A stretch of DNA of 64,000 nucleotides. Origin: Paraflavitalea pollutisoli (GTDB taxonomy: Bacteria > Bacteroidota > Bacteroidia > Chitinophagales > Chitinophagaceae). Under the pieces are notes generated by a model. That model ran no database searches, was not told the DNA's origin, and worked only from the letters and a program-made list of their open reading frames with translations. The number at the start of each line of letters is the position of its first letter. Within the stretch, counting starts at the first letter, position 1. The translations under genes and the position numbers were made by a program. Where the stretch lies: contig NZ_JARKMX010000014.1 in NCBI RefSeq assembly GCF_029360705.1, positions 372,001 through 436,000 on the forward strand, written 5' to 3'. Of the stretch, positions 60,357 to 64,000 are shown one piece after another.

Positions 60357-63300
60357 TTACAATTTAGTTTCGAAGCCCAACACCACACCACGCATGGAGG
60401 GTATGCCAGAATAGGACTGCACAATGGTGGGATCGCCCTTGTACCCTTTGCTGTTTTGCCATAAATTTTGTCCCTCTATATAAAAGCGGCAACTGCTTAC
60501 GCCCCATTTGTTGAGTGTCTTCAATCCAAAGGGCGATATGGTGGCGCGGATATATTTTAACCGGTAGTAAGACATGTTCGCGAGCAAGGCCCGCGACTTT
60601 TTAACGTTCTCCACGCCTTGCTGCAAATCCGGCGTATTACCTACCCGCTGGAATTTCGACACATCGCCCGGCTGTCGCCACCGGTTGGCGAAAGCTGCCG
60701 GCAGGTTCATCTGTAACGATTTCTGCCATTTTCCCGGCGTATTGTTGATGTAGGCCATGTATAATTCCGGGTCTATACCCTGCTGCGTACAGGCATCGAT
60801 GCAAAAATCCAGTTCGAACCAATCCCGCTTGATATTGCCCGTCCAGGCTGCAAAAAAGCTGGGGGTCAACGATCCTGCCACCACATTATCTTCGTCGCCT
60901 ATTACGCCATCGCCATTCCGATCTACGTACTGAAAAACACCCGTGGCGGGATCCACTCCGCCGAACCCAGCCCCCTGCTGCACCGTGAGTGGCTGACCGA
61001 CTATCAACGAACTACTATACAGGGAAGAATCGAGCCCCTTGAAATACTTCAGTTTGTTGCGATACCCTGATAGTACCAGCTGTGTGGAGAAACGGCGGTT
61101 CTTCTCCACCTTCGAGGTGTAGTTGATGGTGAACTCGGTACCCGCGTTTTCCACCCCCGCTTCGGCATTGTTGCCGCGCACCACGCCCAATCCTGATTGT
61201 GCGGCCACCGTTGTGCTCACCACCTGCCGTGAGGTGACATTGGAATAGTAAGCCCCCACCAACGATAAGCGATCCCAGAGCTCCAGCTCAATGGCCACTT
61301 CTTTCTTCCGGTTCAGTTCCGGCTTGGGATAAAAATCGGCCAGTCCATCAGGCTGCAGGGTGCCCGTACCGCCATAATTATCCTGCGAACCAGGCCGCCA
61401 TACGCCAATTGTTTTGTAGAGTGCCGGGTGATTGCCCGATGTACCATAGCTGGTGCGCAACCTACCGTTGGTAATCCAGGAGTTGGGTGACCGTAAAAAC
61501 TTTTCTTCCCCAAACAACCACACCAACCCGACGGCGCCGTACCCATAGGCCTTGGGCTTTGCCCCTATCCTACCGATCCCATCTACCCGCGTGGTGAGTT
61601 CGGCCACGTATTTGCCCCGCCATTCGCCGTGTATACGGCTGAAACCTGCCGCATACCGGTAATTGGTGCCTCCCTGTTCGGGTTTTATTTTACCGGCCGT
61701 GGCGGGCGTCGTGAGCGGTGTATTTTTGGGGTAATCCGAAGCGATGATCATTTCTGCCCGTTCTTTTTGGTCGAGGTAGGTGGCCCCCAGCAACAGGTTT
61801 ATTTTGTATCGACGCTCGTTGTTGGCGATCCGGTATTCCAGCTGTGGTTCCAGGATGATGCTACTGAACCGGGTATTGGCAAAGTTCGCGGCCCCCAACT
61901 TCGCCTGGGCCGGATCATTGGCTTTTTCGGGAAAGATGGCTACTTCCTCCACCCGGGCATTGTGCAAGCCATATGATAAACGCCAGGTCGTTTGCGGCAT
62001 TTCATAGGCTACCTGTCCTGACGCGAGTACACTGGCCATCGTCACGGTGTAGGTTTGTAGCAGCTTTGCCCAGGGATTAACGAACGCCACGTTGTTCTTT
62101 TTCCACTGCATTTGTCCGTTCTTATCATAAGGTTCCGGCGTATTGGGTGGCAGCCTGAAGTAGGGGGTGATGTCGGTAGCCGGCATGATATCGGTAGAAG
62201 TGCCGCCCACGATACTGGCGCCTATCTTCCATTTGGGAGCCGGGTTTGCCTGGAATCCGATTTGGGTAGTGACCTGGCTCGACGGCATATTGGCCGGAAA
62301 GATCGAGGAAGACTTGCGACCGCCGATGCCCATGTTGTAATTGAGCCTATTGTCGCCCCCATTGAGTTGCATATGAACACTATTCATGCGTGCCGTTTCA
62401 CCCATTAATAACCGCGGCAGGTCAATGGAACGCGTAGTATCCCAGTATAGCTCCGGAAATTTAGCCGGGTCTTGTGTATTGCCTTGCATGGTATGGCGCA
62501 TTGGCAGGTAGTGGGCCGTGCCCATCATGCTGGGCAGCGTGCTGGCCCTATACCAACCGGTGTTGTAGTTAAGGGTCAAGCGTGGTTTGCCATTCTTTCC
62601 TTTTTTGGTTGTTATCAGCATGGCGCCATGCGCGGCCAGTGATCCGTAAATAGCCGTCGCACTCGCGTCTTTCAATACTTCTATACTTTCTATATCCAGG
62701 TTATTCATTAACCCAAACAGGCTGAAACCACCTGCCATGACGCCACTACCATCGGGCATAAAACCAGGCCCCGTGAGCTTGCTGGACCATTTGGAGCGGG
62801 TAATAAAGGGGATACCATCTACGATGATCAGCGGGTCGTTGGCTGGCAACTCACTAGGCCCCTGGTCTTCACCAATTCGTGGGTTAAACCCTCTGACACT
62901 TAACCTGACGGCTGTGCGATACAATCCATTTAACGGAACGCCCGATACACCCGGCGCCCAATCTGATATGGAAGCGAATGCATTGTCGGGTCGAACTGGC
63001 GACAAATCATTTCCCCGTATTTTATCTACCGAACCGACGTTCGATTTCTTGATAGCGGATCCATAGGCTATGACGACGACTTCGTCCAGGGGTTTGTCAT
63101 TTTCCTTCAAAGTGATCAGGGCTGTATCACCCTTGATCAACAGCACAGATCTTTCGTGGTATTTCTCTCCACTCACGCGCACTTCCAACAGAAAACCTTC
63201 CTGCTGTATCCTGAACCACCCCTTTTCATTCGTAAAAATGCCCGCTTGCTTTCCCGTCACGGTAACGTAACACCCGGGAATGGGTGCGCCGTCTTCGTCA

Positions 63301-63728
63301 ATCACGTAGCCTACATATTGCGTCAAGGGCTTTGGAGGCAAGGGGATCACGGTTCTCTTACCCGGTTTCAACACGATAAAGTCTTCGTAGTAGGTTACAT
63401 CCAATCCTTTACCCTGGAGAATTTCATCAAACAGTTCCCTTACTGTTATATTTTTAACATTGATAGAAATAATTCTTACATGGATAATGTCGGGTAAGGA
63501 ATATCCAAACTGCCAGTTGGTTTGCTTCTTAATTTCGTTAATGACTTGTTCAAGCGTCGCATTTTCCAACTTGATGGATACGCGTGTACGCAAAATGAAC
63601 TTGCCCACCGGCTGTTTTTGCCGCGGTTCAATACGTTGCGGAACTGCCTTTAGTACCACTGGCTGAGCGACCGTTCCTACAAACAAAAAGAGCATACAGA
63701 CATACAAAATAAATCCCCGTGTCATCAT
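60357..63728 (-). CDS. SusC/RagA-family TonB-dependent receptor with STN domain, module 3
   Basis: 1123 residues. Signal peptide to about 21, a basic linker, STN domain (about 48-120, LEQVINEIKKQTNWQF), carboxypeptidase-regulatory-like domain with GYVIDEDGAPIPGC, plug starting DEVVVIAYGSAIKKSN with IIVDGIPFI and the signature IEVLKDASATAIYGSLAAHG, barrel ending RGVVLGFETKL. The STN domain calls for a FecR/sigma pair; none precedes it up to base 64000, so regulation is either by a distant pair or by genes beyond the edge. Confidence 0.93.
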   Translation of the reverse strand: MMTRGFILYVCMLFLFVGTVAQPVVLKAVPQRIEPRQKQPVGKFILRTRVSIKLENATLEQVINEIKKQTNWQFGYSLPDIIHVRIISINVKNITVRELFDEILQGKGLDVTYYEDFIVLKPGKRTVIPLPPKPLTQYVGYVIDEDGAPIPGCYVTVTGKQAGIFTNEKGWFRIQQEGFLLEVRVSGEKYHERSVLLIKGDTALITLKENDKPLDEVVVIAYGSAIKKSNVGSVDKIRGNDLSPVRPDNAFASISDWAPGVSGVPLNGLYRTAVRLSVRGFNPRIGEDQGPSELPANDPLIIVDGIPFITRSKWSSKLTGPGFMPDGSGVMAGGFSLFGLMNNLDIESIEVLKDASATAIYGSLAAHGAMLITTKKGKNGKPRLTLNYNTGWYRASTLPSMMGTAHYLPMRHTMQGNTQDPAKFPELYWDTTRSIDLPRLLMGETARMNSVHMQLNGGDNRLNYNMGIGGRKSSSIFPANMPSSQVTTQIGFQANPAPKWKIGASIVGGTSTDIMPATDITPYFRLPPNTPEPYDKNGQMQWKKNNVAFVNPWAKLLQTYTVTMASVLASGQVAYEMPQTTWRLSYGLHNARVEEVAIFPEKANDPAQAKLGAANFANTRFSSIILEPQLEYRIANNERRYKINLLLGATYLDQKERAEMIIASDYPKNTPLTTPATAGKIKPEQGGTNYRYAAGFSRIHGEWRGKYVAELTTRVDGIGRIGAKPKAYGYGAVGLVWLFGEEKFLRSPNSWITNGRLRTSYGTSGNHPALYKTIGVWRPGSQDNYGGTGTLQPDGLADFYPKPELNRKKEVAIELELWDRLSLVGAYYSNVTSRQVVSTTVAAQSGLGVVRGNNAEAGVENAGTEFTINYTSKVEKNRRFSTQLVLSGYRNKLKYFKGLDSSLYSSSLIVGQPLTVQQGAGFGGVDPATGVFQYVDRNGDGVIGDEDNVVAGSLTPSFFAAWTGNIKRDWFELDFCIDACTQQGIDPELYMAYINNTPGKWQKSLQMNLPAAFANRWRQPGDVSKFQRVGNTPDLQQGVENVKKSRALLANMSYYRLKYIRATISPFGLKTLNKWGVSSCRFYIEGQNLWQNSKGYKGDPTIVQSYSGIPSMRGVVLGFETKL

Positions 63729-63771
63729 TGTGCTGTTGTTTTAACACTTTCAAAATCGGGTTTTGGAAAAA

Positions 63772-63819
63772 GGCAATAGCTACTTGCGCCTGGCTTTGCA
63801 GCCAGGTCATGTTATTGCC
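63772..63819 (-). promoter_or_regulatory. two-part hairpin in the susC3 leader
   Basis: Outer arms GGCAATA / TATTGCC (63772-63778, 63813-63819) enclose a perfect inner hairpin CCTGGCT-TTGC-AGCCAGG (63789-63806). It lies between the shared motif and the ATG of susC3, so it would be in the mRNA leader. Confidence 0.55.
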
Positions 63820-63877
63820 AGGGCTTGACATGGGCTCAAGCCAATACACTACTTATACAACGGCTCAGGGCTTGGAA

Positions 63878-63890
63878 GGGGTTTAATGGT
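63878..63890 (-). promoter_or_regulatory. shared susC-upstream motif ACCATTAAACCCC (copy 3)
   Basis: On the coding strand ACCATTAAACCCCTTCC, about 150 bases before the susC3 ATG. Same 11-mer as copies 1 and 2. The rest of 63729-64000 shows no gene. Confidence 0.55.
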
Positions 63891-64000
63891 CAGAAAAAGG
63901 AAAACAAGATTTACTGGAAGTTGATCCTTGAGATCTGTAACAGGTCTTAACGTGGAAAATTGGATGCTGAACGCCGGCCAGGACGGCTTGGGCGCATCAG

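Overview
The window looks like a chromosomal segment of a Bacteroidota bacterium, most likely family Chitinophagaceae (inferred from gene content; no marker search was run). Reasons: three SusC/SusD (RagA/RagB) pairs, FecI-type sigma and FecR anti-sigma genes, the block rpmB-rpmG-DUF4295-ftsY-rimO, stand-alone AraC-type domains, several TAnnTTTG-type promoter boxes, and few obvious Shine-Dalgarno sequences. I saw no tRNA, rRNA, CRISPR array, integrase or transposase.

Region 1 (1-25.7 kb) is mostly core. It starts with a 2-gene catabolic fragment (2-oxoglutarate-semialdehyde dehydrogenase, cut by the window edge, plus a DapA-family lyase; probably hydroxyproline breakdown). Then come rimO, a small outer-membrane barrel, ftsY, DUF4295, rpmG, rpmB, ppk1-ppx, panB, a lone TonB-dependent receptor, an ALDH7-type dehydrogenase, an OmpA/TSP3 protein, a subtilase, DinB, a DUF2520 protein, a hydrolase, a Tat-type amine oxidase plus aminotransferase pair, and a secreted Hint-domain protein. 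Four intergenic gaps here carry arrays of a degenerate 8-bp unit AGGCANCN, all in one orientation, and one gap carries an 11-bp tandem repeat.

Region 2 (26.2-34.5 kb) holds an AraC-type protein, a MauE/DoxX-like membrane protein, and module 1: sigma factor, FecR, SusC, SusD, and a small exported protein convergent with susD. Region 3 (34.5-39.7 kb) is an accessory stretch of small unknown proteins, including two divergent paralogues of an uncharacterised Bacteroidota family, a holin-like protein, and a repeat-rich divergent control region.

Region 4 (39.3-51.5 kb) has a GH51 arabinofuranosidase flanked by a Thr/Cys-rich exported protein, a remarkable fusion of a UDP-galactopyranose-mutase-like flavoenzyme with a polytopic GT-C-like membrane domain, a TlpA-like lipoprotein, a second Thr/Cys-rich exported protein, and SusCD module 2, which is AT-rich. 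Region 5 (51.9-58.4 kb) has the FecR and sigma factor that probably serve module 2, separated by an outer-membrane receptor and a DUF5995 gene. Region 6 (58.4-64 kb) has a second copy of the module-1 small exported protein and SusCD module 3.

The unifying signal is that each susC is preceded by the same 11-mer ACCATTAAACC, and the 3' side of each susD lies next to a gene for a small exported protein of 93-104 residues. Two of these belong to one family (A), and the third belongs to a second family (B) whose two members share a hairpin with compensatory changes just before the start codon. This suggests a repeated module of sigma/anti-sigma, SusCD and small exported protein whose ligand or function is unknown.
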